DNA of 64,000 nucleotides from Ornithodoros turicata (lineage: Eukaryota; Arthropoda; Arachnida; Ixodida; Argasidae), in contig NW_026999318.1 of NCBI RefSeq assembly GCF_037126465.1, positions 1,894,447-1,958,446 of the forward strand, in the 5' to 3' direction. Below are positions 21,143 through 31,958 of the stretch, piece after piece (position 1 is the first letter of the stretch; the number at the start of each line of letters is the position of its first letter). Made by a program: the position numbers and the translations under genes. Under the pieces are notes generated by a model, which saw only the letters and a list, made by a program, of their open reading frames with translations, was not told the DNA's origin and ran no database searches.

Positions 21143-24100
21143 GTAAGCTGTCATACTTAATTTTCATGCGTCAACTGAAATGAACTTGACGTCACTTACG
21201 GTGATCTTCGCTTTTGCAGGACATCAATAACATCCTTCATCTGAGGACTGGTAGGATCACCTTGGCAGGGCTCATCTTGGTCGTTCTTTTTGTGCTGCTT
21301 CTTGGGGCGTTGACGACAATATTGGCTCTGAATGACGTAAGTGGGACATCGTCTGCATTGCCTAATGACGATTCACATAGGGCCGGCACCGTGAAACAAC
21401 CTCTTGGGGGGGACAAAGCTGGGCCAAATGAAACAGTTTGGCGCGAGATGAATGACGAGAGGACGGAAGAGGGGTTTGACAGTGATTACATCCCCGACCC
21501 AGAAAAGAGAATCAAAAGTACGCCACCTGTACAGCCCACGGATGGACTGAGAGGGAAACCAAATATGAGTTCGGACGAAGACTCTGAACGAAAGATTGAT
21601 GTCAAACCTGAGAATAAAAATACGGACAAGCATATCCCGAGAAAGAAGGTTCACAAAAAGGTGGGACATGATTCTGGAGCTAGTACCAGTACCATGTCAG
21701 GGACGCTTACCATGAATGTGTCTGGGTACACACCTTTGATGACTTCAAAACAGACGGACATAGCAACTCATTACGTCACCAAAAAGAGAACGAAGAGGAC
21801 AACTAAAGTGTCAGCACGAGGGTCATCTGTTGTAACACACGAGACGCAAGCGACAAGGAAACCGACATCAGTTGCGGTAGAACCGAGTGACACGTCGATA
21901 TCTAGAAGTGTGAAGACGATGGCAGGAGCAACAAATGAAGAGAAGGCCAGGATAACAACTGGAGCAAATGCGCTAAGCAATGGAACAGCTGAAAGCAGGA
22001 GGGTGCCAACAGGATCTGGATTAAGTTCAAAAAGGACTACAGGAGACCCTACGCAGAGCACGGTAGAGAACTCCGTGCAAAGCACTCAGAAGAAAGCTTT
22101 TAGGGTATCTGTGAGTGAAGCACCCACGAGGCCGAATACGGTAACGGTTGCAAGAGGAAGCAAGCAAGCAACATGGAGCGAAGCCAATACTGAAGCAAAG
22201 ACGTTGTCAAAGTCCACGGAAGAAGCAGTAATGGAAATCACGGATGCGACGACCTCTGATCATGCTAAGGCTAACGGGAGATTAAAGCCAACGCAGAAAC
22301 ATGACGAACACGGCAACGAAACAGTATGTAGTACTCCTGACTGCCTTTACATACGATGGCTGATTAACAGCTCTGTGGACGTATCGCAAGATCCTTGCAA
22401 GAACTTTCACATGTATGTGTGCAGCGGGTTCAATGACAAACTCTCAAAGACTTTTGACCTGGTGAATGGAAGTGTGTCCAACATGATAACTTACAATTTA
22501 TCATCCGATATCTACCGACAATTGGCTGCGGAGGTCCCTCGTGTTAAAGGACAATCTGCTTTTGAGAAAGCAGCTTCACTGTTGAAGCACTGCTTGTCTT
22601 CTACTTTGTCGGATAACACGAGGGCTATTCGGGACTTCCTCCAGCACAATGGAATGACGCTTGTAGATAGCTTGGAATTTGATCCGCTGGAGAAGCTCGT
22701 CGAATTTTCAGTGCACATCGATATCCCGGTGTTATTCCAATTAACTGCAGACTTCGCACCCGACACGAAAGAGTTCACGTTCTTTTTAATGCCATGCCCA
22801 CAGATGATGACGTTGAAAATAAATAGTTTACTTAGTAGAATCACTCGAATGAAATTCGTTGAAGACATTTTGGCATTAACATTTGCCGGACATCCTATCA
22901 ATGAATCCATAGTTGCTGCCGTCATAGAAGCGGAGGACAAAATAATAGAAATAACCAGCAAGGAGTATCCCCGACATAGCTACGTGATACCTATGTCCGA
23001 CTTGGGGTTTGTAGACGGCGACAAAGACTTGTCGGTGAGGTGGCACAGTGCGCTTCTCCTCCACACGAAGGGTCGCCTTCCCGGCCAACGAACGCTCCAA
23101 GTTACAGCTGCCGATTTATATATTTTTTGTGATATATTTTTACGTTCGAAAGTAATAGGCCTGCGAAATACGCGGATATTCATTGCATGGGGGACTGCGT
23201 TGTACCTGAACATCATATCTGGACATCTGGAGAAGAAGGAGGCCCTAAAATATACATGCTTCAGCACTGTCCTCAAAGTGTTTCCTATCGCCGCAACGTA
23301 TCCAGTTCTGTTTAAACACATCAGCAATTCTAGGATCGCCATGGTGAAGAAAATGACTGAATCCATAACGCAGGCACTCGAAGAATCCTTCATGATGTCT
23401 ACATGGCTTGATGATCAAACTCAGATGGCGGCACGCAAGAAATTATCGATGCTCAGAAAATACATAGGGTACTTATTCAACCTTACATCGCTAACAGCCG
23501 TCGACATTCTCTTGAAAGACGTCCCAGACCTGACGGGTCCCTATACCGGTGACCTGATCAAGGTCAAAGTGGCCCACACGAAATTACTGTGGGAAAATGT
23601 GTTTGAAGGATCCGTGGAGTACGCCACCCAGGGTACTCTCAATGGCATGACGCCGGTTTATTCCGCTAACGCCTGGTATCTCGCACAAACGAACACGATT
23701 GTCATCCCTGCGACCATCATGTTCAGTCCGATGTTCTCACATGGAGCACCACCGGAAGTCAATTACGGTGCCCTGGGGCGCATCATAACTCACGAAATGA
23801 TGCACGGCTACGACGAGTTTGGCAGAAATTTTGACGGGTCGGGTCGGCGTTCCACGTGGTTCACAAACGGCAGTGCGAGAGCTTACGAAAAACTGGTGGG
23901 GTGCCACAACATCAGCGTCAATAAGGCTACGAAGACTACGCGCTTTGAGGCCTTCTTCAACGAATACCTCGCAGATACGATGGGCGAGCGTTCGCTGCTA
24001 AAGGCTTACAGGATGGCTTCTCGGCGGTCGTCGGTGACTATTGGCCGCGTCAAGGATCTAACGAAGGATCAGCTCTTCTACGTCTCCTGGTGCTTGCTCT

Positions 24101-24246
24101 GGTGCGGAAAAAATTTTCCTAGCGAGTCGCATCCGCCGCCGGAGGACAGGTGCAACTTTCCCCTAATGAATTCCGTGCACTTCAGTGAGACGTTCTCGTG
24201 TCCCGCTTATTCTCCAATGAACCCAAAAAAGTGCCCCTTCTGGTAG
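20942..24246 (+). CDS. M13 family zinc ectopeptidase (neprilysin-like), two exons
   Basis: Exons 20942-21142 and 21220-24246 give about 1,075 residues: a type II membrane metallopeptidase that cleaves short extracellular peptides. A 67-residue cytosolic part precedes one hydrophobic anchor (RITLAGLILVVLFVLLLGAL). A Ser/Thr/Lys-rich stalk of about 320 residues follows, then the M13 ectodomain starting at CSTPDCLYIRWLINSSVD and DPCKNFHMYVCSGF. The substrate-binding NAWY box is at 23668-23679, the zinc motif HEMMH at 23791-23805, the third zinc ligand in NEYLAD at 23959-23976, and a C-terminal PMNPKKCPFW. All expected zinc and catalytic residues are present. M13 enzymes usually have about 700-800 residues; the excess is the stalk. 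Such peptidases are greatly expanded in ticks. Confidence 0.88.
21220..24246 (+). CDS. M13 gene, exon 2 (anchor, stalk and entire ectodomain)
   Basis: One uninterrupted exon of 1,008 codons starts at the acceptor (21219) and ends at TAG 24244-24246. Having the whole catalytic domain in a single exon, when vertebrate M13 genes have many introns, suggests descent from a retrocopy. The stalk (about 21360-22310) is made of T/S/K/E-rich low-complexity sequence likely to be O-glycosylated, plus several NXS/T sites. Cys residues that form disulfides in other M13 ectodomains are in their usual places. Confidence 0.88.
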   Translation, partial: DINNILHLRTGRITLAGLILVVLFVLLLGALTTILALNDVSGTSSALPNDDSHRAGTVKQPLGGDKAGPNETVWREMNDERTEEGFDSDYIPDPEKRIKSTPPVQPTDGLRGKPNMSSDEDSERKIDVKPENKNTDKHIPRKKVHKKVGHDSGASTSTMSGTLTMNVSGYTPLMTSKQTDIATHYVTKKRTKRTTKVSARGSSVVTHETQATRKPTSVAVEPSDTSISRSVKTMAGATNEEKARITTGANALSNGTAESRRVPTGSGLSSKRTTGDPTQSTVENSVQSTQKKAFRVSVSEAPTRPNTVTVARGSKQATWSEANTEAKTLSKSTEEAVMEITDATTSDHAKANGRLKPTQKHDEHGNETVCSTPDCLYIRWLINSSVDVSQDPCKNFHMYVCSGFNDKLSKTFDLVNGSVSNMITYNLSSDIYRQLAAEVPRVKGQSAFEKAASLLKHCLSSTLSDNTRAIRDFLQHNGMTLVDSLEFDPLEKLVEFSVHIDIPVLFQLTADFAPDTKEFTFFLMPCPQMMTLKINSLLSRITRMKFVEDILALTFAGHPINESIVAAVIEAEDKIIEITSKEYPRHSYVIPMSDLGFVDGDKDLSVRWHSALLLHTKGRLPGQRTLQVTAADLYIFCDIFLRSKVIGLRNTRIFIAWGTALYLNIISGHLEKKEALKYTCFSTVLKVFPIAATYPVLFKHISNSRIAMVKKMTESITQALEESFMMSTWLDDQTQMAARKKLSMLRKYIGYLFNLTSLTAVDILLKDVPDLTGPYTGDLIKVKVAHTKLLWENVFEGSVEYATQGTLNGMTPVYSANAWYLAQTNTIVIPATIMFSPMFSHGAPPEVNYGALGRIITHEMMHGYDEFGRNFDGSGRRSTWFTNGSARAYEKLVGCHNISVNKATKTTRFEAFFNEYLADTMGERSLLKAYRMASRRSSVTIGRVKDLTKDQLFYVSWCLLWCGKNFPSESHPPPEDRCNFPLMNSVHFSETFSCPAYSPMNPKKCPFW

Positions 24247-24315
24247 AGAATGATGTAAAAGCAGTCTCGCACATTATATTCATATTCATTGAATAGACAA
24301 GACTTTGCTCGTTCG

Positions 24316-24321
24316 AATAAA
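24316..24321 (+). terminator. Polyadenylation signal of the M13 gene
   Basis: AATAAA lies 70 bases after the stop codon and is followed by AT-rich sequence, fitting 3'-end formation of the M13 mRNA. Confidence 0.6.
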
Positions 24322-24329
24322 ATGTATCT

Positions 24330-25015
24330 CCTGAAAGTACAAAAATACTGATAGTGTAGAACGCTACAAACGAACAAACAAATGAAAAACAGACTACGGT
24401 ACTAGGTCGTTTGTCTTGTGTTTACAGTTGTTAGCTGACAGTGATTTGACTTTAGATCGAATAAAACGTACTGAAAGGATGAAGTTTCATTCGTGTACTC
24501 GGCTTGTTAGAATAAGTACCCTGTGCAACAAATCGTCGCTCTGTCGCATCGTTTGTTACTTGTCCGCTTTACTTTTGGCCAGCAATGGCGTTCACATGAG
24601 ATAAAAAAAAAGGTCAAATGATAGGGACGGGGCCCGCCGATGTCCTGCATAAAGGCCATACATGCGTGTTTGTTGGTCGATCAGTATCACTTTCATGCTT
24701 CAAGAGGAGCCGAGGTGATGCGTTTAGCCAGGGGAGTCGGACTCTTACGAGGAAGCGTTACAACACCGGAGCTGCCATCCGTTGGTCATGAAAGGCGTTG
24801 CCTTCCGTTCGCTGCTTCATTCCGCTAAACTTGACGTGCTCGTTTCCCAAAATTCATCACTTGCTATCGAAATTCGGCATTGTTTGTGCGTAGCTCATAC
24901 GTATTTCTTAACCCTTTCGGCCCTGGTGTACTAAAAAAAAGAAAAGTACACAACAAAGATCTGTTTTGACGCCTCAATGAAATGGCCGAAATAGACAAAG
25001 TAGAAGAGGACAACA
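24330..25015. other. Intergenic, no feature recognised
   Basis: Only short ORFs and no repeat recognised. Confidence 0.5.
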
Positions 25016-25017
25016 AC

Positions 25018-25590
25018 AACTTTATTACAAGATGATGAATGGGGAGTTTGATGAATGAAGGGCGATACTCTACCCCATTACTAGTGGTGATGAGGGGAAT
25101 GAAAGAATGAGGAGCCGCTTCATAATAAGGATTGAAGTCCTATGGTATCCAGAAAGGTGAAGAGAGCTTTGACGGCAGTGCGTTGGTGGGCTGCATGTGT
25201 CCAGGGACGAAGCAATTTTGTGAGAGAAGGGGGGGGGGCGAGAGTCCAGCTCGTTAAGAGGTCCGGAGAGTACAGTTCGGGAAGGTTGGTGGTGTAGGTA
25301 ACGGAGAAGAGTGCTCTAGATCTTCTACAGCGCCGCAGTGACTGCATTGTGGATAGTCAACTTGCCTCAACCGGTAACGCCACGGCGCTGTAAAAGCCAC
25401 ATCGAGGCGCATTCGATGAACTAATTCGGCACCTTGACGAGAGGTGTGTCGAGGCATGCGGAAAGCGAGCGCTGGATCAACTCTGCTCAGCATGGCTGGG
25501 GGGAGAATGTCAGCGGTCCATTGGGTGGAAGCCAGAGGAGTCGTGAGGCGTCGAAGTACGGAACGACGATCTCCTAGCAGCAGCACAATA
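25018..25590 (-). mobile_element. LINE 3' end (C-terminal zinc-finger segment), minus strand
   Basis: Translated on the minus strand, 25586-25254 reads HTSRQGAELVHRMRLDVAFT ... YPQCSHCGAVEDLEH, the Cys/His-rich segment that follows RNase H in I/R1-type LINEs. A frameshift follows near 25255. The left end (CAACAACAACTTTATTACAA on the plus strand) is the tail side of the element. The RT and RNase H are absent. Confidence 0.65.
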
Positions 25591-26601
25591 GGCCCCGTGT
25601 GCTAACGAGGGCGCGGCAAAAATTGACACGCGCACCACTTGCGGGGAAAATCGGTATGACCGAACTGAGCGCTGACTGCGGTCGCGTGTTGCGCAATGGC
25701 GAACGCAGCAGCTAGTATCAAAATCAGATGCGGCTTCCGACCTCCTAAAGAAGCAGGGTTTCTTTTTTTGACGTACAACTGTACAACTTTAGACCAAGGA
25801 AGGCTTTACTCGTATGAGTCCGGACACGTTTCTGAAGTGCAAGTTGTCTTCGAATACCCGGGAACAAGGGACGGTGCGGTGATAACAACCTGCCTTTTCT
25901 CAACTAGTCTTCCCGTTTCAGGTTCATGCCTATCTCAGACGTAGGTTTTGTGGTTTTCGACATTTTCTGAAAAATGTCGAAAAACTCCCCGAATGATTTT
26001 TTGTCAAACTAGGCATATTCCGAAAAAGCGGACCGCTATGCGGATGTGACTATGGTATACAGGGTGTTTCACGAGAATCCCCCGGCTGAATAATTCGTGA
26101 ACAGGTGGCGCTATCGAAGAAATCTTTTGTTGGTAAAGATCCTTGGGACATCGGCCATGAACTGAGTAGTGAGCAGCTCATTTGCATATGCTCATTAAAT
26201 AGATAAACATCTTAACTCTTAACTTTTACTTCGCACGATTATGGAACTTCTGTTTTACGCATCGGGACCTTCAGCGAAAAATGTTGCAAGGAAAAAACCG
26301 CATCGACACTTAGTGATTTTTTCGTGTAATTAATCGGTTTCGATTTACATATTTCTTGCGCGGAGCAGCGCACCAATGCGCTCTTTGGATCATCTATCCG
26401 TCTGTCAATTTCGTGTTCATCCGCCTGGTTGACACACGGGGTTGACGGAAGATTAGGAACAACCGCAACAGACGCTTTGATATTCCTTCTCCAAGCGACT
26501 GGTAAACAGCACTGTCGGTTCTGTTGTTCCGTAGGTGAGATAGCATGCTGTTATCATGGATGATGACGAATGCGCCTCGAGCGCTGTGAACAAGTGGGGT
26601 A

Positions 26602-26847
26602 CACTCTTAAAAATTAGCTACACCGCTTAGCACGGTCCTAACCAACCATCATCCCGAATGACAACGTTCTCGCTCGACTTGTTGAAAACGGGAGGCGGGG
26701 CCTTTTTTGCCGTTATGTTCGGCATAATTGACAGTACAAAACAAGCGTACAGCTCCCATTTTCCTCAAATCAAGGGAGAAAACGTTGTCATTGGGGATGA
26801 TGGTTAGCTAGGAGCGTGCTATGTGGTGTGGTTCATTCTTAAGAGTG
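26602..26847. mobile_element. TA-target MITE, full length
   Basis: The ends CACTCTTAAAAAT and ATTCTTAAGAGTG are inverted and the element is flanked by TA on both sides (26600-26601 and 26848-26849), as for Tc1/mariner-type insertions. The inner arms ATCATCCCGAATGACAACGT and ACGTTGTCATTGGGGATGAT also pair, so the whole 246 bp can fold. Confidence 0.8.
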
Positions 26848-26960
26848 TACCGACTGTCGATGCGTTTTTTTTTCTTTCTTGGTCTTGGTATTTTCTTTCC
26901 AGTCTAACTTACACTGGGAGGGTCACATTAATCAGGTTCTGTCCACACTCTTAAAAATGA

Positions 26961-27074
26961 TGGTGGTGGTGGTGATGGCGGTAGGGCTTGCCGTTGTCGG
27001 CCTCACGTATGCGGGCAACGTCACGACTGACGCCCTGGGGGAATGTGCGTCCTGGGCCGACTTCTAAGGCGACT
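26961..27074 (-). mobile_element. 5'-truncated SINE fragment
   Basis: A 114-bp insert lies between two copies of AAAATGA (26954-26960 and 27075-27081), which fit a target duplication. Its right part (TGCGTCCTGGGCCGACTTCT) resembles the body of the complete SINE at 27168-27488, and its left end is a (TGG)n-like tail, so it lies on the minus strand. Confidence 0.55.
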
Positions 27075-27167
27075 AAAATGAACTTCACCACATAGCACTC
27101 TTCTAGCCAACCATCACCCCGAATGACAACGTTCTCGCCCTAGATTTGTTGAAAACGGGAGAAGGAG

Positions 27168-27488
27168 GAGGAGGAGGAGGAGGAGTGTCGTTGGGAGGAA
27201 CCCGAGAGGTCTGCCTGCCTGATTAGGCGGCATGTTTCTCGGGAAGGGAAAGGTGGTGGAGAGGAGGAGAGGAAAGTGTGAAGTGGAAGACCGAGCGGAA
27301 TCAGCTCGGGGGGAGGATAGCTGCGTCCATGGGCCGACTTCAGGGGAACTGTGCCGGCATACGCCTATTACACATCTGAGGGAAACCCAGGAAAAACCCC
27401 AGACGGCACAGCCGGCCCGCGGATTCGAACCGCGGACCTCCCAGTCTCCAAGCGCACGCGTTACCGCTGCGCCACCGGAGCTGGTCGC
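27168..27488 (-). mobile_element. tRNA-derived SINE, full length
   Basis: The minus strand begins with a tRNA-like head containing an RNA polymerase III A box (TGGCGCAGCGGTA, 27462-27474) and a perfect B box (GGTTCGAATCC, 27421-27431). An unrelated body follows, with a simple tail that appears as GAGGAGGAGG on the plus strand. It is flanked by an 11-bp target duplication GGGAGAAGGAG (27157-27167 and 27489-27499). The design resembles tRNA-derived SINEs described from ixodid ticks (Ruka); exact identity was not checked. Confidence 0.85.
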
Positions 27489-28537
27489 GGGAGAAGGAGC
27501 CTATTTTGTGCCGTGCATAGTGGCACAAAATAGGCTCCTCCTCCCGTTTTCAACAAATCAGGGGCGAGAACGTTGTCATTCGGGATGATGGTTGGCTAGG
27601 AGCGTGCTATGTGGTGAAGTTAATTTCTAAGAGTGCAGGGCAAGTCGTACTTTGTTTTCCCTAGACGCAACTTTATGCGGGCGCCCCGTAATTTAAAGGA
27701 AACTGTTTTCAAATCATATGTTCTCCCCATATTGGAGTATGCTTCGGTGGTGTGGGATCCCCAGCAGGAATATTTGCAGAAAAGGATTCAGGGAGTACAG
27801 AATATGGCAGCGAGGTTCGTGTCGGGTAATTATTCTTTTCTTATCTGCTCTCATGAACTTATTGCTGACTTAGGGTGGGACAACTTAAAAAATAGAAGGC
27901 GATATAATCGGTTGAAATTGCTGTACGATATTCATAGCGAAGACACTGGTCTAAATAAGGATGAATTTCTTCTGCCACCTGTGTATGCATCGTCCAGGAT
28001 GGATTACTCTAAAAAGACTGAACCACTCCGTTTTTCAAGGAGTGTTTTAAGGCAATCCTTCTTTTGTTCTACCATCCCAGATTGGAACTCTTTGCCCCAA
28101 GAAGCTGTTAATGCTGCCAATAACTCATTATTTATGGTTAAGATTAGGTCTCTTATGCACTGATTCTTAGTTTTTGTTGTTATTCTTTTTTTATTTTTTA
28201 TTTTTATTTTTATTTTTGTAATATTGTGTGTGTTGACCTGCTGAGAATGATGCAAGTAGCATCACTATTGTACTGCCTCACGGCGCTGCAGAGCTCTCTG
28301 AATAAATAAATAAATAATAAATAAATATTTTTCCCTGAAAGTCCCGATGCGTAAAACAGAGCTTCCGTAAGCGTGCGAAGTAAAAGTTAAAAGCTAATAT
28401 GCTTATTTAATTAGTGAGCGTATGCAAATGAGCCGCTCACTACTCAGTTCATGGCGGATGCCGTAAGGATTTTCTTCAAAATTTCTTCGATGGCGCGATT
28501 ATTCAGCCGGGGGATTTTTGTGAAACACCCTGTATAC

Positions 28538-28950
28538 GCTTGCATTTACTACAACAAAAGATAGGCTTTCCTTGTTTCCCTGTTTTCTACTGAGGACAAA
28601 CGCCAGTTCGCTTGGTATTTCACTTTTGCTAGTTAGTTGGCTGTTTCCCTCACTCACAAAATAGACATTGCTTCGCGTGCAATTAGACAGACGCCCGCAT
28701 TCGGACATCCCGTCCGTACCGACGGAACATAGCTGCAGAAAGAATCTGATTTTTACTAAACCATATAAATGTCGGTAAACTCCCCCTGAATTTGCTTGAA
28801 AGTAAATGCCGAAAGCCACAAACCTTACGTATAATCAACGGACACTGCGAGTGTAAAGCGGGAGCGGCGGCAAATGTAAACACAATGCGGCACTGGCGAT
28901 ACCCCTCAATCGGCACGAATTTGCGTCTGTCACCAATTTGCCACAGTGGC
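28538..28950. other. Intergenic, no feature recognised
   Basis: No supported gene or repeat. Confidence 0.45.
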
Positions 28951-29212
28951 GGGGATCAATCCCAATTTCGAAAGGAAGGGAATACTAAGAGAAGCCTGAT
29001 TGTTTTCATCACCTTTTCTGCTATATGATGAAACTGGTGCGCAAACATTATGCACACCAGATGACGTGCGTAGAGAAGTTTTACCTCGGTGGTTTGACAC
29101 AACATAGTCACATAAATTATATGCAGATTGCAGAAATGAAGACGTTCACATTTACTGCAAAACAGGTCGCAGGTATCACATGAGTAGAATTTAGATTCTA
29201 TTTCCGGATAGA

Positions 29213-29440
29213 TCATATTTCGTTGTCGCGCCAGGTGACTTTAATCCAGCGTCGCCTGCGGCCGCGCTTGTACAGCCGGACAGGGAAACGATAAAACCTC
29301 ATACCTCCCTTGGTTCTCGGAGTGCCAACGACCCAGCAATATGAGCCATGCGGATCTGGAGTACCCGAAACGTACTGGTCATTGCAAAAGTCGAAAAAAG
29401 TCAAGAGCAGCTGCAGGAAGGCGAGAGCGGATTCGCCGGC
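29213..29440 (-). pseudogene. THAP-like zinc-finger fragment
   Basis: On the minus strand the peptide YCWVVGTPRTKGGMRFYRFP, then RGRRRRWIKVTWRD, resembles the N-terminal half of a THAP DNA-binding domain (C..VxxC, FYRFP, then a W). The second zinc cysteine appears replaced (GTP for GC.). After a stop at 29213 the continuation near 29150 contains CDLFCSKCERLHF, similar to the closing C..HF motif. THAP domains occur in P-element transposases and host proteins. The fragment is decayed and the assignment is tentative. Confidence 0.4.
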
Positions 29441-30765
29441 TGTTGTTTCCAATGCAGTCCCCAATAGACGGATTATCTCCGATGAATAGAAGGATTAGCC
29501 ATTGTGTAGGGTACACCACTAGAGGGCGCTACGAGCGACGCTTCACCACTAGGGGCCGCTGCTGTCGCATTCCGCGGATGACGTCATTACGCCGTCGGGG
29601 AGCATGGTGAGAGATAGCGGGAGGCATGGGATGGTGATGCGAAATAGAGCGCCCTTGTGCAAGGCTGGGGTGGCGCTGCGAGCGATGTGACAGCCGCTCC
29701 CCAGGGCGTTGTTATGGCCTCGTGACCGCGATACGTGGCGTCGGCGGCAAAAGGTTTTGGGTCCAGCGCTGTGTACCAGTCTGAGCGAGTTTTTATTAAT
29801 CTCACTCCGTTTATTGTTCAACTGATGGTTGTTGTTTGAGAGCTCAATTGCTATGCTGTGAGATTGCGGTGTACGGCACGCATACGGCATACGACAATAT
29901 AAATAAATTAATTTAAATAAAATGATGTGCACGGTAAATTACGCCACATTATTCTTCCCGTGTTGCTACACTTTGTAATATAAAGGCGCTTTCGCGAACC
30001 AGTTCGTTTACTGCAGTGTATACATTAAACTTTGATACTTTTCTTTTAATGTCGTAATGACGCCTTTGCGACTCGAGCGCGTATATTAGCAGCCTGAAGA
30101 CTTGCGCAATATCATTTTGGTGATGGTGCATATGTTCAGACAAGAGCGGAGGACAGTTGTTTCAATTCGCATTATGTATTTATTCACTTCAGTATATCAT
30201 TCTCACATACTACTTTAAATTTAATTAGCTGTTAGTAATACTGTAGTATAAGCAATTTTGCACACTACAGTGCTGTAAGATATATTGTAAGCACCTTATG
30301 GCTGCAGAATCACTGGGTGGATGTCAGTAAAATTTTCTGTGGTGGTCACTGTTACTAATAGGGATCCATTTAAGCATTGTGGCAATTACAATGTAAACAG
30401 CCATCTGCTATATTGGAAAGTGAGTGATTATGGTCAAACAAGTCTCAATAAACATGATACCTTCTACAATACCATCTGTGATTCCTAAATGTCAGTATGA
30501 CAAGGTATGGAGAAATGTTAACGTAGTGCATGTTATCCAAAGCAGGTTCTTCCACATCCCCCCATGTGCACACACTCAGAAAAAAAAACTGGTCTTGGGT
30601 TTGCCTCTGGTAACATAATTTAACTACACAAATGCAGATATGTGCGTACAAAGACATTTGCAAGGAAAGCATGAAGATAATTGCAGTTGCAACAGCCATG
30701 TCAGTAGGTCATGCACACCTTGGTATTTTTGAAATTTCTCAAATATTTCCATATATTTTATATTC

Positions 30766-31958
30766 AACGTGCTGGACATTTGGTGTGCAACACCTGATAT
30801 TGAATCAAAATCTGAGCCAGTATTGGGTCATGAACACACCGGTGTAACATGAGCAACAATAAGGCAGACGACATGTCAACAAGTTGCAAACCGCTGTTCC
30901 ATCTTGCACATTTGTCATGCCCATCTAGGTATTTTTGAAATTTCTTAAACAACTGCACATCTTTTATATTCAACGTGCTGGACATCTAGTGCGCAACACC
31001 TGATATCGAACCAAAATCTGAGCCAGTATTGGGTCACGAACACACCGGTGTAACATGAGCAACAATAAGGCAGACGACATGTCAACAAGTTGCAAACCGC
31101 TGTTCCATCTTGCACATTTGTCATGCTCGTCTAGGTATTGAAATTTGAAATTTGGAATATCAATAGGATGAATAAATGTTAACATAGTGCATGCTATCAG
31201 AAGCAACTTCTTCCACCCCCACGCCCCACACACACGCACACTCAAAAAAAAAAGTATTTGGTTTGCCTCTGTGCATGTAGCTTCTCTGATCAAATTACCT
31301 AATATTGATACAAACAGTCTGCGGGACGCACACTAAGATGTTCAGCACATTGAATATAAGAGATGTGGAAATGTTTAACATTTTTCAAAAATTCCTAGAT
31401 GAGCATGACAAATGTGCTAGATGGAACAGCGGTTTGCAACTTGTTGACATGTCGTCTGCCTTATTGTTGCCCATGTTACACGGGTTTGTTCGTGACCCAA
31501 TACTGGCTCAGATTTTGATTCCATATCTGGTGTTGCACACTAGTTGTCCAGCACGTTGAATACAAAAGATGTGGAGATGTTTAAGAAATTTCAAAAATAC
31601 CTAGATGAGCATGGCAAATGAGCAAGATGGAATAGCGGTTTGCAACTTGTTGACATGTCGTCTGCCTTATTGTTGCCCATGTTACACGGGTTTGTTCGTG
31701 ACCCAATACTGGCTCAGATTTTGATTCCATATCTGGTGTTGCACACTAGTTGTCCAGCACGTTGAATACAAAAGATGTGGAGATGTTTAAGAAATTTCAA
31801 AAATACCTAGATGAGCATGACAAATGTGCAAGATGGAACAGCGGTTTGCAACTTGTTGACATGTCGTCTGCCTTATTGTTGCTCATGTTACACCGGTGTG
31901 CTCGTGACCCAATACTGACTCAGATTTTGGTTCGATATCAGGTGTTGCACACCAGATG
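30766..31958. repeat. Central tandem units of about 206 bp, in both orientations
   Basis: Two units lie on the left (minus orientation, about 30766-31140), and three on the right in plus orientation (31339-31546, 31547-31752, 31753-31958). Each contains the phrase AACAGCGGTTTGCAACTTGT and a 73-codon frame containing KCARWNSGLQLVDMSSALLL, open in four of the five units; the 31547 unit has a TGA. A 206-bp length is not a multiple of three, so the units do not form one protein. Confidence 0.8.

Larger units (their letters stand above)
26946..27635. mobile_element. MITE enlarged by two nested SINE insertions
   Basis: The ends (CACTCTTAAAA and TTTCTAAGAGTG) match the MITE at 26602. It interrupts the LINE and is flanked by CA on each side. 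Without its two insertions (26961-27074 and about 27168-27488 plus duplications) it would be about 240 bp, the size of its relatives. Confidence 0.75.
26880..28318 (+). mobile_element. LINE RT C-terminal fragment split by a MITE
   Basis: 26885-26943 encodes SNLHWEGHINQVLS, the region after the RT palm. The reading continues at 27636 with FPRRNFMRAPRNLKETVFKS and YVLPILEYASVVWDP, and ends at a TGA at 28161-28163, followed by a 3' UTR with an AATAAATA-rich tail. The piece between (26946-27635) is a later MITE insertion. It is the same LINE type as the one at 40855-44880, whose corresponding segment reads YVRPILECSSAVWDP. Confidence 0.8.
26055..28537. mobile_element. TIR element, about 2.5 kb, with 215-230-bp terminal inverted repeats
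   Basis: GTATACAGGGTGTTTCAC begins the left repeat (26055-26285) and its inverse ends the right repeat (28325-28537). Both include the matching phrases GCTCATTTGCATA/TATGCAAATGAG and ATGCGTAAAACAGA-type ends. Everything between them that I can identify was inserted later (MITEs, a LINE piece, SINEs); no transposase of its own remains. A related CACCCTGTAT terminus occurs near 60010. Confidence 0.75.

Noticed and set aside
21771..22085. Minus-strand ORFs antisense to the M13 gene
   Set aside because: Shadow frames produced by the Thr/Ser-rich stalk on the plus strand.
27410..27485. tRNA gene on the minus strand
   Set aside because: The A and B boxes are good but the acceptor stem does not close, and the sequence continues into a SINE body with an 11-bp target duplication around the whole unit.
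30766..31958. Gene family of small 73-residue proteins
   Set aside because: Units are about 206 bp in opposite orientations with one unit broken and no promoter or start context; repeat origin is more likely.
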